64,000 nucleotides of DNA, taken from NCBI RefSeq assembly GCF_028640845.1, contig NC_080546.1, forward strand, positions 57,113,409 through 57,177,408. Reading direction: 5' to 3'. Shown here piece by piece: positions 10,601-25,600 of the stretch. The notes below the pieces were generated by a model, which was given only the letters and a program-made list of their open reading frames with translations, searched no databases and was not told the origin of the DNA. The stretch's first letter is position 1. Every line of letters begins with the position of its first letter. Source of the DNA: Ahaetulla prasina (taxonomy: Eukaryota; Chordata; Lepidosauria; Squamata; Colubridae). The position numbers were made by a program, and so were the translations under genes.

Positions 10601-13600
10601 TCAAGCTATACCGGTCTGTAATTGGTGTTGCATTCGGGGTTCTCACAGTGCCAATGAAGTTGTCAATTAAACTTCTGCCCAGTTTAATTGAGAAGACAGT
10701 TTTCAACATTTTCTCTAGAGATGTGGGGGTAGACAATCTCCAATTAGCAAGAGTTCCCAGCTCCTTGGATTACTCTCCACAGGAGTGAGGCCAAAGTATT
10801 CTAGTCCCCAAAGCGCATCACTCTAATTTGTAATGAGCGATCAAAGGAAGGACTTTGCCATTTTTGCTGTTTTGTTCTCCTTTGCTGGCAAAGAAAATAA
10901 TGAGACGAAATAATCGGAAATAGGAGGAAATAAGGACAAGCTGAAATACCACTTTTTTTTTTTACTCAGTGAGATTCTGCTTATTATCTTGCCTTTTATC
11001 TCTCCCCAGTCTCAACAAACAGAGGGAAGGAGGCTCATATGGCAATGCAAATTCATTTTTGCAGTTCTATGAGAAAAACTATGGCTACATAGACATGCAC
11101 TGCAAAACCAAAAAGGATACAAAGATATTCAGTCTGAATACTTAACTTACCATTCTAAATTTAACCAAATGTTTCATGTGCATAATTCCTTTGCAATAAT
11201 TCTGTGGGAGCAAACTATCATCTTGACCCTTTATTACTGCAACCAGATCCCATAAGTTTTTACTGCCTCCTCGGGGCTAGAATTATTTTTAAAAAAAGGA
11301 AAATATTGTTTATGCCATATTAGAATACAGTCTGCAATTAATGTCTTTTTCAAGGTCCTCTCAGGAAAGTATTATATTTACTGATTCATGGTATTTAGAG
11401 AGGCTCCATAGGCTGCTATTTATTTCTAAGTGTCTGTGATCTTTTGCTATTTCTGTCACTATAAAATTTTATTATTTTAGGTTGGAACTAATTTTTCTGT
11501 GCATATAAGAATTAACTGCTCAGTAAAAGTCATATAGTGAAGATATGATTTCAATAAATCATAAATAAATATTCATTGGCATTGTACTTTGATTTATGAA
11601 CTCTTGCCTTTGTATTATTTATGTAGAGTTTATTCTAGCCTAAAACCATAATAAAGTCTTTACACAGTTCAAATTTCCCTCTCTAATTTTCAGGTATGTC
11701 TAGACTAGACTTCATAATAAAATCTTTCAACAGAGAGCAAATAACAAAGAAAACTGCAGGTTATTTGCCTAATTTAAACAAGGGCTTCTATATTACATAT
11801 AAAGAGTTTAATCGTTTAGAATGATTCAAATCTGCAGCATTTAATTTCCACTTAAATCAATATACTTATGTTTTGACCACACCAATTGATTTCAGTGAGC
11901 CTAAATATTAATCTATATACAGTAAATAGAGACTATCAATGGAAATTTTATATTGCATATATACATTTTTTTAAAAAAAAGTAATACTTACTGATAAACA
12001 TTCTGAAAACCATCTTAGCTTTCTTCCTCGAGGATTACTGTTTAGCTTCTCTATTTCTTGTTTAATATCCCTAGATGCTTTCCCACATAGCAAAGGAGGA
12101 GCACCTATTTCAACCGCACGATCTATTAAAAACCAATAATTTTTGAAAAGAGAATTGAACATAATATCAATATATATTTTACCTCATAGATTAAGACAAT
12201 TATACATGCCAAACCCATGTAGGACCTGAAGAAAATACAGTGCTACTTTGGTTCTCAACTGCTTTGAAACTCATCAGATTTGGAACTCAACACATTTTGA
12301 TGCTAAAATGTTGTCCTGGTATTCAACATTTGTTTGATATTCAACACACACACTAAACTTGTCGGTGTTGGCTGCCTTATAACTCACTACATTATTGCTT
12401 ATGGGAAAAAATCTATTGGTACTCATCGTTTTTGGTACTCATAGCACCTTCCAGAAGCAATTAATGATGAGTACTAAGATACCACTATAAATGTATTAGA
12501 GATATATTAGAGCCTTTCACAAAAGCCATAAGAAAATATGTGGAAATATGACCATTTTGTAGATAATCTGCTCGTGTGCTATCATTTACCCACCAATGTT
12601 TCCAATTATCTCATCCCATGATCTGTCTGCCAAGATGCATAATTGGAGAGGATTTATCAGAGGTGTTAAAGACCAAAGTCTCACAGTTGAGTCTCGGGAA
12701 CAAGAGGCCATAGTGAAGGGGCAGCTGGGATGACACGTTAATCCTAAAGAAAAGGAATTAAGGAATTTCAATGCAATATTTAAAAAAAACCAGGATTTTC
12801 AAACGGAATATAAAATGTACATAAAATCAAATATGTTACCATAAACATCTGCACCATGATCATATACAGTGTCCAGGCATGTACCATCTCTTGTGTCCCA
12901 TACTTTGATTGTATAATCCCAACTGCCTGATATCAATAGATAAGGTATTTCTGTATTCCACAACAATCCTCGTACTGGTGCTGTATGCCCACTAAGAATA
13001 TTTATACAAGCATCTTGTGTGTAATCCCATATCCGAACAGTGCTATAAAAAAAAGATGGCATTTTATTGCAATATTTTGATCATCTTCAGATAAAACCAC
13101 AAACCTAGTTGTGGTGCATGGAAGAATCTTGATAAGAATTTGTCGCAGCACCCTATTTCCTGAGTTTTATCTTACTATAAATTAAGGGACATGGTCTTAG
13201 TTTTTCAATTTAGTGAAAAACTAAGACCTGATGTTCCAAAATAATGGTTTTTCATTGTCACGGGAATTGCCATATCTACACTGGGATTTGAAAATAATGT
13301 TTGTTTTTTTAAAGGAACTTGTGATAATATCCATTTGTCACAGATAACATGGAGTAGTTTATGTTTAATCTTATAATTACTCACACATATATGAATCACC
13401 ATTTCACAATTTTATGTGAAGCATTTCTCCACTTTATAGTATCCACCCCCTTTACTTTTCTCCACTGGAGGGGAAAGAAACATGGTTTTCTCTGCCGCTT
13501 TTTCCTACTGCCATGATATACTTATTTATTCAGTCCTACTGACTTTAAGTGAGACCTATGTCTAGTAAACATATTTAGAAATGCAGTTGAAATCTTCTAA

Positions 13601-16600
13601 AGACTGCTTTAAGATTATGGAAAGGATACCATATTTAGAACTCAAAACAAATGTAATAAAGATTGGGATATTCCACAAAAGGACAGGTGATTATATAACA
13701 CCAGTATTCTGACTTGGCTGATGAAAGTGATATAGAACTACATAATTATAACAGAACTATCTATTAGAGAACTGCATTGTTCAAGCTATAAATAATCATT
13801 AAATACCGTTAATGCAGATTATACTATGGGCTACATGCAATCCTTATCTGCTCAATCTGTTCACTCTTCTTCTGGCAGTTCACCCAGTTATAAAATAATG
13901 CAATATATTTCTAACATTTTCCCAGCTTTCATTCTGATATAATTAGAGGCAGTTTCTTATAGCCTTGAAAGATGCTGAATGAAAGCATTCAGCTGGTGAC
14001 ATCCATCTTCCCACTGACTTGTATCATACTGCACCAAATTACAATTGGCTGCATTGCCATAGAATGTAAGTTGCTACGATAGGCAGCATACTACGAAATG
14101 TAAATAAATAAATCATTCTTTGAAATCATGGTGGCTGCATTAAAAATGCCAAAATCATAATATGATTTGCTTCTTTGCAATCTTTGGAGAAACCAATTTT
14201 TGCCTCTCCTACATATAGATCATAGAATATCAGATTTATAACACAGGCTAGTTATGTCAACCAGCAAATAAGTATTGTATAGTGTAGAATTCAGATAATA
14301 ATTAAAACATTACTGCAAATATTAATACGTTCCATTCAGCATGAACCTAAAGAATGGGCACCAATCCCAATTTTTATTAATGAAAGCAGTTTGGTTGCAG
14401 TCCAGATTTGAATTCCACAGAATTTACCCTGATATTTGGATTTTAGCCAAATGTTTGAATGTATGTGTATGTGCACAGATACTGTATTTTACCTGTATGC
14501 TAGTGAGATAAATGATTATGGTAGTGGAATTCTGTGAATAGGTTCTACAGCACAAATATTAATGCATTACAACATACATTTTATTCTATCACAGGCCTTG
14601 CAGGGGAAACCATAGTAAAAAAACATCAGTTTCCTTGAAGGAGGCTACAATATCAGCAATGGTCTTTCAGAACAGCTTAGTATTTTATGAATACTCCATC
14701 CTTCACTAAATCTAAAGTAACTATTTCCTTACTTCAATAATTATAGACAAAAATCTAGTTCTATGTAGTGACATAAATTTAAAGGTACTTGCCCATCATC
14801 AGAACCACTGCAAAGTATTCCTTCCCTAAGGGGAGACCATCTTACATGAAATACTTTTGCTGTGTGCCCACTGAATACTTTCAGTGGCTGATCAGAACTT
14901 GTTGCTAGATAATAAACACGGACATTTTTATCTTCACATCCCGTTGCTATCATATCTCTGTAAGAAAAATCACAGCCATCAATTATCATATTTGAATTTC
15001 AACTTCTAAAATTGCTAAGATCAAGGTTATTAAGTATTAGGAATAGATATGAAAGGAGATGTGTGATAGACAATTACTTTACTACAGAAAATAGAAAGGG
15101 GGAATATTTTGCTTATTCACAGCATAATTGTTTCAAATCATTATTTGGATATTTAAAAACAAAGGAGCCTATATTAAGGGGAACAAAATAACAACAATAA
15201 CAATACAGAAATTCAACTTTATTTTTATTTATTCATCTTATTTACCACACTCATAAAAAGGGAGATTTGTTTGTATGCCACTCAACTCCCAATGATTCTG
15301 AGTGGCTCACAAGTTAAAGCATTTAAAAAAAATAAAAGAAAAAAAGATGACCAAATTGAAGAGGAACTGTATTTATCTCATAGTAATCATTTCTGACATT
15401 TTGATAATTTTTCCTAGAATGTTATAAAGGTAAAGGTTCCCCTTGCACATATGTGCTTGTCATTCCCAATTCTAGTGGGTGGTGCTCATCTCCGTTTCAA
15501 AACTGAAGAGCCAGCACTGTCCGAAGATGTCTGTGTGATCATGTGGCTGGCATAACTAAATGCCAAAGGTGCACAGAACACTGTTACCTTCCCACCCAAC
15601 ATGGTCCCTATTTTTCTACTTGCATTTTTTTTTACGTGCTTTCAAACTGCTAAGTTGGCAGAAGCTGGGATAAGTAACAGGAGTTCACCCCGTTACGCAG
15701 CAGCACTAGGGATTCGAACCGCTGAACTGCTGACCTTTTTATCAACAAGCTCAGCTTCTTAGCCACTGAGCCATCACATCCCACACTGCGTCACACTGGT
15801 ATACCAGTGTGGAAATAATTTTAAATGTCCTTTGTCCAATTGCCTTTGTAATAATTATTTTCTGGGACTATAAGTGCTTTAAAGTGTTTTAAAAATGGTT
15901 TGGGATGCACGGTTATACAACTGCAGAACTAATTAAAATTTCCACATCTTTTTTCAGGTTTCCATGAAACCCTGAAAAAAGTTGCACTATTTTAATGAGT
16001 GCCTTAAAGACATAACAGTTTTAATTAACATTATAGGAACTGTGTTTGTTTTTTAGATATGTAGAAAAGCCTAAAAAACAAATGCAAGTATTTTAAAGAG
16101 ATACTTCACTCTTTATTCCAAAGTACCTCCTCAAAACATTTTGGAAGCATACAAGTCCTACTATTTCCAATAAATCTTTTAGTAAATGTTTTGCTTAGAG
16201 TGATCTTCTGAGGTTCCAGCACAATATAACACTTGAGGCTATTCAACTATATAAAGAAAAATTACTATAACTATTTATAAAATTAAATATATTCATTTGA
16301 AATACACACACACACACAAAATCAATCATTTTCCAGTATTGTTGGGGTTTACAGTATTGCCAGCACATATGAAAGGAAAGTCCAAACATTGTTACAAAAT
16401 CTTTCACTATTGACATATCACCCTAACCCTAAAACATTCCCACCCCCCAAAGGAAATAATGTAAAAAACTGTTTTTTAAAAGGCTTCACTATTTATTATC
16501 TAATCCAATTGAGTCTGAAAGCTCTGATATATAAAAGCGTACAGGAGTTACATAAAGAAACACTTTTCAGCTTTTTCTTATATATCCCATTATTTCCTTG

Positions 16601-19600
16601 GGAAGCTTCTTTGTTATATCTGAACCAAATCAAGTCTAACATTTCTAAATGCCGTTTTTCTGTAGGCTAGTCCAGCACAAGCATTGGCTAGCATAGTTTT
16701 CAACAATAGTTGAGAGCAACTCCTTTTTTGCCACATGCAGTTGAAAATAATACTAATTTCCTTAGGGAAAAATGTGTTGCAAAACTTATTTGTATTTACA
16801 GTATGTTTTATGATTTTTGTATATTATAATTGGCCATGGATGAAGAACAAACTTAAGAAATGTTTATAAATAAAATGAAGACTATCAAGAGGAAAATTTC
16901 TTTTCATCTTTACCCTCTGTCAAAACTGTGAAACTATCAAACAATGCCAAAAAACAAAAAGAAAAAAAACGAAGCTGGCATAACTAAAGTCTAAACTTTT
17001 TGAACAATTTTGTCAGCATAGCCGATTTTATTTGCTTGCAAATCTGCTTTCAAGTGGCAAAACAAAGCATACTTTCAAAATTCTGATGTCACAGCACATG
17101 GCATTCATTTTTTACATTGAATTTTTTTAAAAAAGATATTATAGTGAAAGTTCCCTTAGCATCTATTCTAATATAGCAAGCAGCTATAACTGCCAGTCAT
17201 CATGAGACAAAGATAAAATTAAATTAACTGGGTTAGCAAATACTATTTTAATTAATTGAAATAGTTATATTATGTATATACTTCATTTGACTTTTATAAA
17301 TATTAACCTTAACTCTTGATGCTACATGTGAATATAGTTAAAATGTAGAGAATGCTTGTTTCATAATTGTTAAATAACTGGAACAAGTCATGATTAATGA
17401 AACAATAATGAAGAGTGGTAACACTGGAAAAAAGGTAATACAAAGCAAAGTTGATCTTATCTGACAATGTTACAATACTAGAAAAAATAGCCTAAACCAA
17501 CAAATATATAAGTGACAGTGATTTTAGTATTAATTCTTTTTAGTGAAAAGAATTTAGAGATAAATATATAAGGAATTATATGTAATAGTAACTCACTTGT
17601 TATTTTGACTCCAGTCACAGCCAAAAACTGCAGCTGGGTGTTTGTACTTGTGGAGAATTTTGCCATCAATTGTCCGAATAATGCTGAATTACAACATGAC
17701 AAAACATATCAGATATCAATTGGGTTTTTATCAGAATATGCAACTAAAGTTACTGCAATAAATGTTTAATTTTAACAATTTTTAGAAATGTATAACAAAA
17801 GAAGTCTATTGTATCAACCACATGAAACAAACCAAACAATCCTATGAAGCATTATATATGTGAATACATACAAATCATTCCTCTGGAGCAGAGGTCTTCA
17901 AACTTGGCAGCTTTAAGACTTGTGGACTTCAATTCCCAGAATTCTCCAGCCAGCATAGCATAGCTGGCTGGAGAATTCTGGGAATTGAAGTACACAAGTC
18001 TTAAAGCTGCCAAGTTTGAAGACCTCTGCTCTGGAGTATTATTTAAGTTACTGATAAATCTGTATCATTGTCTTTTTCAAAGTAACATGCAATTCTACAT
18101 CATGATCTTTTATTAGTTTGCATTTCATCAGAAAATATAGCCAGATTTTTTTAAAGCTGACAAGGACTTTTAGCAATGGAACTCTAGTTTATCCCAAAGT
18201 GAGCATTATATTATGAAATTATGCCTATACATTAAATTTCATAAAAGATGCACGGGATATAAAATGTTGATTTAGAATCAGAGAGTCCCAGGTTCACCTT
18301 CAGCCAAGGAAGCTTACTGGGTCAACTTGGGCCATTCATTTTCTTTCAATTCTACTTATCTGAAGGCATGCAAGGGCTGGAATTCTATGCCTCATTTTTT
18401 TTCCACAATACCTGCCTATTAATAGAGAAAATACCATTATTTTACAGTCTTGTAAAAATGGAATTCAGAATTACATTCATTATCACTATTTTAAGACTAT
18501 TATGGCTGATCTCTAGGTTCTCAATGCAATTTAAAGCCAAAACTAAAGATAGTTTTGGCTTTAAAGCCCTCTGCTGCTTGGCACAAGAATACTTGCAAGA
18601 TTATTTTCTCCACCCAGTTTTGATATATCTGATCAGTGCAAAAAAGAGCTTGCGATAACCTACTTCCATGAAATGAAGCAAGTAGTTTTCCTGTTGGTGC
18701 AGTTGCTTTTGGAAAAATCTTTCCTCAGAAATTTGATCAGCCCCCACCGTGTTGCCTTTTCATAAGGTAAAAACCTAATAAATAAATTCTTTAACATCAT
18801 ATGCATATTTGGAAGAAAAACTTGATGTTCTTGGATATGAAATGCCTTGTTAATTTATTATTTCCTAAAATGCCATACAATTAGGTATAAATAAGAATTA
18901 TGTGGCAAATAAAATTGGTTTCAAATGAGACTTACCAGAACCCATCACCACTGCAGGTTGCTATCCTTTTGGAATCTTTATGACTCCATGCAATGCAGAA
19001 GATCCCATTCTTCCCATGCTTCAAAAAATGTAAAATGTCTATTAATAGGAAATAGTTCACTCCTTTTTGTCTTATTTATCGATGTATCTATGAACATTCC
19101 CCCTTGTCTTTATTACCATATTGACTTTGATATGCTGACATGTCTTTCTCATTTCTCACCAGCTGTGTTTGATAGAAAATTTTACTTTACTCTTCATTCA
19201 ATAAAATGCACTGTTATATGCAGTTGGTTCAGAATGCAGCTGCGCGGGTGATAGAGGGAGCCCCTCGTGACTCCCATGTTACACCAATCCTGCGCAGACT
19301 GCACTGGCTACCTGTGGCCTTTCAGGTGCGCTTCAAGGTTTTGGTTACTGTCTTTAAAGCGTTCCATGGCATAGGGCCGGGCTATTTACGGGACCGCCTA
19401 CTGCCACCGATTGCCTCCCACCGACCCGTACGCTCTCACAGAGAGGGACTCCTTAGGGTGCCATCCGCCAGGCAGTGCCAGCTGGCGGCACCCAGAGGAA
19501 GGGCCTTCTCTGTGGGGGCTCCCACTCTCTGGAACAAGCTTCCCCCAGGGCTGCGCCAACTTCCCGACCTCCGAACCTTCCGCCGCGAGCTTAAGACACA

Positions 19601-22600
19601 TCTATTTATTTGCGCAGGGCTAGCCTAGGATTTTAGTTTTAAATTTAGTTTTAATGGGGTTTTATATTATTTTAGCGATGTTTTAATTTCGGCCTATGTA
19701 ATAAGTTTTTTAATTGTTGTTTTTACTTGTATTTTTCTATGTTTTATTTGGCTGTACACCGCCCTGAGTCCTTTGGGAGATAGGGCGGTATAAAAATTCG
19801 AATAAATAAATAAATAAATAAATATATTTTGTAATTTCCTTATTAATTAAATGTGTAGGTTTGTACATATTTATTTTATATACATTTGTTAGCTCACTAG
19901 TATGGTTCTGTTTTTTTTAAATGTAGCCAAATGTTGTTTTATTGTCTATAAAATCAATTACACTGACATTTTAGATATTTCTGTTTATTATTTTATTACC
20001 AATTTTATAATATTTGTATCATCTTTAATCTGGTATGTTCTAACGTTTATGTTTTCTAAACAGAATAGTAGTCATTAAATGGAATGAAGGACTGAGTGAA
20101 TGACTAACTAGTGGGGTGAAAATTTATACAACACTTCTTTTTAAAATGTGGAAACAGCTCCATCTTTTTTTCAGGGAAGCACATCTGCCTTGGAAGCTGT
20201 TTCCAGTTATACAGGCATGCAAAACATGTGTAACTGTTTCAATATGAGAAGGAAAAAATAATGAAGCATATCAGTTGTGCATGAGAAGGCATGAGAGGAC
20301 TGCTAAAAGCAACATCTGAAGCTACCACAAGGACTTGGAAAAAGAGCTGACTTTTTTAATTACTAGAACAATATGCTTTATTTGAGTTCTCATATAATCT
20401 AAAGCACTTATTCTGAAAGTTATACATAGACTTATAAATAATAATAGAACAAAATTATATTTACAGATCCCAAATTGTTATAATTATGGAATATTTTTAC
20501 ATGCTCATTTATTAAATTTCTTAATAAAATAGTTTCTAAGCATATAATTGCCTATCAAAACTTGGAATTTGTATGTTGGTGACATACAGTATATAATACT
20601 ATCAAATTCTTAAATTAATATTTAAAATATAATTACTGATTAAATACGATAGTATTTTATTCTGAGCTGCAGTGGTGGGCTTTAAAATACGTATCCAGGC
20701 TTTCCAATATGAGACCCAGAAATCAACATGGCTAGCTGAAACTGCAAAGATTTGACACTTTACTATATACTGAATGAAGTACATAATTATAGACTCTATC
20801 ATTTAAGAAGATGCTTCCATCTTAAGAGGTACAAGATGCTCTTTTAGAAAAAAAGTAAGAAACTTACTCAATTAAATTCAAATTAAATTATATCTAATTT
20901 ATACCATTAGACTTTCTCTCATAGACTCAAGCTATGAATGTAATCAACTCTGGGGTATATAAAGTGCTGTTACAAGTAGAATTACACACTAGATGCCCCA
21001 TCACTGAAGATTCTGCAATTCAAATTGATATGGAAGTTCAAATAGCTTGAACGGAGGCAATTTCTTACAGAAGTTTTTATATTCTAGTAACAAAATATAA
21101 AGTGAATGTGTATAAGTATGTAAGCAATATGCAGTAAATACCTACTTTTTGTCTATGATTTCAAAAATTCTAAATATAAATATGGATAATGCTTTTTGCA
21201 GATACTTCTGCAGACACTTTTTGCAGATACAAGCAGCAACTAACGGCACACATTTAAGTCTTTATAATGTATGCAGATGACATAAGACATAAGATAAAGG
21301 AAATTACATGTCTAACTAGACACATGCACGTTAAAAATCTTCTTGGATAGATTCTGGAAGTATAATTGCAAGTTATTCCAATGAGAAATGAGGGAGGGAC
21401 ATACTGGAAAACCATTGTGTATATATAGATGGTAACTTTTGATTGAATTAAAAGGAATACAACATATAGAAGAAATGGAAGTTCCCAGTCTTCTGTTATC
21501 CCTTTGATCTGAGAACTTCAATCCAACTGAGCCTGCCTAACGTTTCTCTAAAGTTGTTGACATTGACTGCCCTGACATCTAGTGCACACGTTCAAGTATA
21601 TTATGCTCTTTCACAATCTATAGTAGCCTGAATCCCAAGATGATATTGTCACTTCTCAATTTTTCCAATGCTGTGATGTTAGTTTAGTTTCCCTACTGAT
21701 TAGGATAAAATCCATGAGACTTATCTCTTTGTCTTGCCTGAAAAATGAAATAATCCATGGGGAATTTAGGGCAAATCGAAAACTTGGTTGAGCTAATTAA
21801 GGTAACTGAAGTATCCAATAATGAGAGAAGTGATAAAGACAGGGATCATTTTTATAATTTAGTATATTAATCTCTAGCACTACTCTACAAATAATATTTT
21901 TTCTCTCCCTTTCTATGTATTTCTATTGACTTGCTCTAAATTGTACTCATCGCATTCTTTTCCCCTAAAACCCGCCCCAATTTTTTTTACGTGGTTAAAG
22001 AGTTAAAAGTTTTTTAATTACACACTTTTTAAACTCCTCCTACTTGGCTTTCTTCCATCCTGAGTGACACTTCTTGGAGTATTGTTTCTATATATATATT
22101 CCCTATGCATCATTTAAGAATACCCTATCTTCCTTAAGAATACTTGCATATGGACAGTTTTGCTTTTGATTTCTTTACTTTACTTTTTTAGAGTAGAAAT
22201 TAAGTTTTATTTGGCCAACAAATACTACCACCATGTTTTTGTGGGGAGAGAATGCAGCAGCTGCCCTGCTAAGCTCCTCTTTGTTCACTTAATGAACTCA
22301 CTGGCTGCCTTACAGATAGTCCTCAACTTACAACTATTTGTTTAAAAACCATTTGAAGTTACAATGAAAAAAGTGACTTACTTATGACCAGTCTCACACT
22401 TACAACCGTTGCAACGTCCCCAGTCACATGATCAAAATTTAGGCACTGTACCTGGCATGTACTTCTGATGGGTTGAAGCATCCCGAGTCATGTGATCACC
22501 ATTTGCAACCTTCTCAGAGGTTTGTTATAAGCAAAGTCGATAGGGGAAGCCAGATTCAGTTAATGACTATGTGATTCACTTAACAACCACAGTAAAGAAA

Positions 22601-25600
22601 GGTTGTAAAATCAGATGTGACTCACTTAATGACCACAATAAAAGGTCTGATCCAAATTGTAGTTGTAAGTCAAAGACTACCTGTATATGCATCCTGAAGT
22701 TACTGAATTAATCCACAGCAAACAATGCTCCTATCACATGCAATGAGCAATCAGTAGTAGTTATTAGGAAATAGCCCAAAGTAGCAATTAATCAATTGCT
22801 TTTTCATCTTCTTGTGGATTACATTTTTTTCTTTGTCCTCTTTCTTGTCAGTTGAACTCCTTTGCCAAACTGCCCTCCTTGGTTATTTGTTCAGTGGCCT
22901 GAAAGAGTCAGGAAACCTTTGCTTTCAGAAGGTTTCTTTGAACTACAAGCTATTCAAAGTGTTCCACTCTTTGAACTACAAGTTACTTCTCAGCATCGTC
23001 TAAATACTGTACCAATTTGTTAATCAGACCAGACAACAGTTTTACACAGAAAAAAATACTATTAATACTATGTGGAATCCTTTTAATTTCACTTTAACAA
23101 TTATGTTAATAATCAACCCTTATATTAGCCTGCCAGGGAAGCCTTAGAAAAACTGCCAATCAAGACTCATTCCATTCATACTCAGCAATCTAAAAATAAA
23201 ATAGAACAGTAAAATAGATCTAAGTAAGAATCAATATCCAGTGTAGCTATTATGGAATCTTTTAACTAGCTCAAAAGATGTACCAAAATAAAATAGGCTT
23301 AACTCCCTACAAAAAATTTTTCCGACTACGAGTAAATAATTAGATTAGGCCAATAGCACTAGCAATAGCACTTATATACTGCTTCACAGGGCTTTACAGC
23401 CCTCTCTAAGCAGTTTACAGAGTCAGCATATTGCCTTCAAAAATCTGGGTCCCCATTTTACCGACCTCAGAAGAATGGAAGGCTGAGTCAAGCTTGAGAC
23501 GGTGAGACTTGAACTATCAAACTGTAGGCATCTGGCAGTCTGCAGAAGTACCCTGCAGTACTGCATTCTAACCACTGTACCCACTTCTTAAAATAAATCT
23601 TAAAAGTACCAATAATAAGTAATGAGAAAAGCCTCAGAATATTTTAATTTTCAAGCAAAACACAGTGATACTCAAAACTGCACTGAGATGGCCGCACTGA
23701 GATGGCCATGCCGAGTTATCCTAGACCCCTCTACAAGCTACTTTAGTTCAATTTCTTTTTACAGGAAATGTTTGTCTCCTTTCATAAAAAACATAGTAAA
23801 ATATTTAGGCTTTTTGGGAGAAATACAGACACTTTCATTCATTCACACTTAGTTAATAGATTATTAGTACACTGCGTATAAATTGACATAACTTTTTTTG
23901 AATAAACATTAGTAAAAACAAGCAAAATAAATAACTTACCTCACTGAAGCGAGTTATCATTTTGCCCCGTGATACATCCCAGATAAAACCACCATTTCTT
24001 GATGTTGCACCAGCTATACAATTCAAGTCTCCTTTATAGAATAAAGTAATAAAAATACAGAAGATTCATTGTATGCATTTATCCTTCCTTTCCTATTTCA
24101 GTATCTTAGTCAGTAACACTTTGAAAAGTAGACTTTCTTGAATTGAAAGTTTTAAAGGGCACTTCTAACCGTACAAACTCATTCTTCTACCTGAAAAACC
24201 TTCTTCTAATTGTTAGTTAGCAAGTTGTGCTCAGTTATAGAAGTGATGGATATACCATTACAAGTTCTGAAGGACAGCTCCTTCTGAAGAAAATGTATCC
24301 ATATGGTCAAAGACTTGATGGTACATCAGTCTTCAATTTCTCTTTATACCGATACAAGATTTAGGAAGTTGTACTATGTTGAGTTTCAAATGCAAATTTC
24401 ACATTATTAAAAAAAATAAGGCCAAAAAATCCATCTAGTAAGTAGGAAAGGGGAAGACTATTGTTTTGCCTTTTCAGGTTTACTTAGAATAATAACTTGT
24501 ATTCTTAACAAGATATATATCTATTAACATTTTATGAAACTGGTATTCTTTTGCAATCAAGTTGAACAATTTACGTCCCCATATTTTGTAATCATGTAAT
24601 TCATAAGAGCTATTATTAATGTCCACAATACATTGCAAATATAGTTAATGGTAAATTCTTACATTAAAAATCCTAAACCTACAAGAACACTGAAATTCTA
24701 TACTATACTAAATTGAGTTCTACATTTTCTATGAACTAAATCTCTTAACATAATTATTGTGATTTCTCCTTTTTGTAACATGCTCTGTCAAAAGCATTGC
24801 TATGTACAGGTCATTATAATTTTATTCACTTATTAGAAAGCAATGACTGAAGAGTTTAACTGGCTGAACTCAATTGTGAACTTTAGGAAAAAGGAACAAC
24901 AGATTGGAATATACTTCCCATAACATGCATAGGTTGAAGTGTTGCTAAATAACAACTTTTTCACAAAATCCACTATGAATATCTCAAGGGTATCTCTTGA
25001 AGATCTAATGTTGGAGAATATTGGTAACATTGCTAAATTACCAATTAGTGCTCTGCACATACATTGTTTTTCTGCAAAATATTAACACAGCTATCCCATG
25101 TTTTATTTAAAAAAATCATCTCCCACAACCAATGAGAATTTTCCTTTCAATTGTGTACCAAAAATTTTAAGGTTCAATATTCTCACCTGGAGCCCATGAA
25201 AGTGAATATATGACTCCCTCATTGCCAGGGGAGGTACAGATAGCTGTTAAAGTAGTTATATCCCATACTTTTATTGTTCCATCAAATGATGCTGTAGCTA
25301 AAAGGTCAGGGTTATCAGGTTTGAATTTACAGTCAAAGATGGTTTCAACATGACCCTAAAACAGAAATAAACTCATTAGAACACTTCTTGTATACTTTAT
25401 ATCATAAAATTTGTTTTCTTTTCTCCTAGTTATGTCTTTTAAAATAAATGCAACTGAAAGCTTAAACCTTTGAGTCTCATATTTCATAAATTCTCATATT
25501 TCTAGGCTGCCATTCATCCAGATTATTCCACACGGGTACAATTGTATGCACAAATGAAGTACTTTACCAAATCCAAATAATATGAAAATTATACATAATA

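Noticed and set aside
15690..15783. tRNA-like sequence with boxes A and B
   Set aside because: It is the head of a Sauria-type SINE; it is followed by the SINE body and tail, so it is not a functional tRNA gene. The same applies to the heads at 23,590, 38,989, 41,832 and 44,591.
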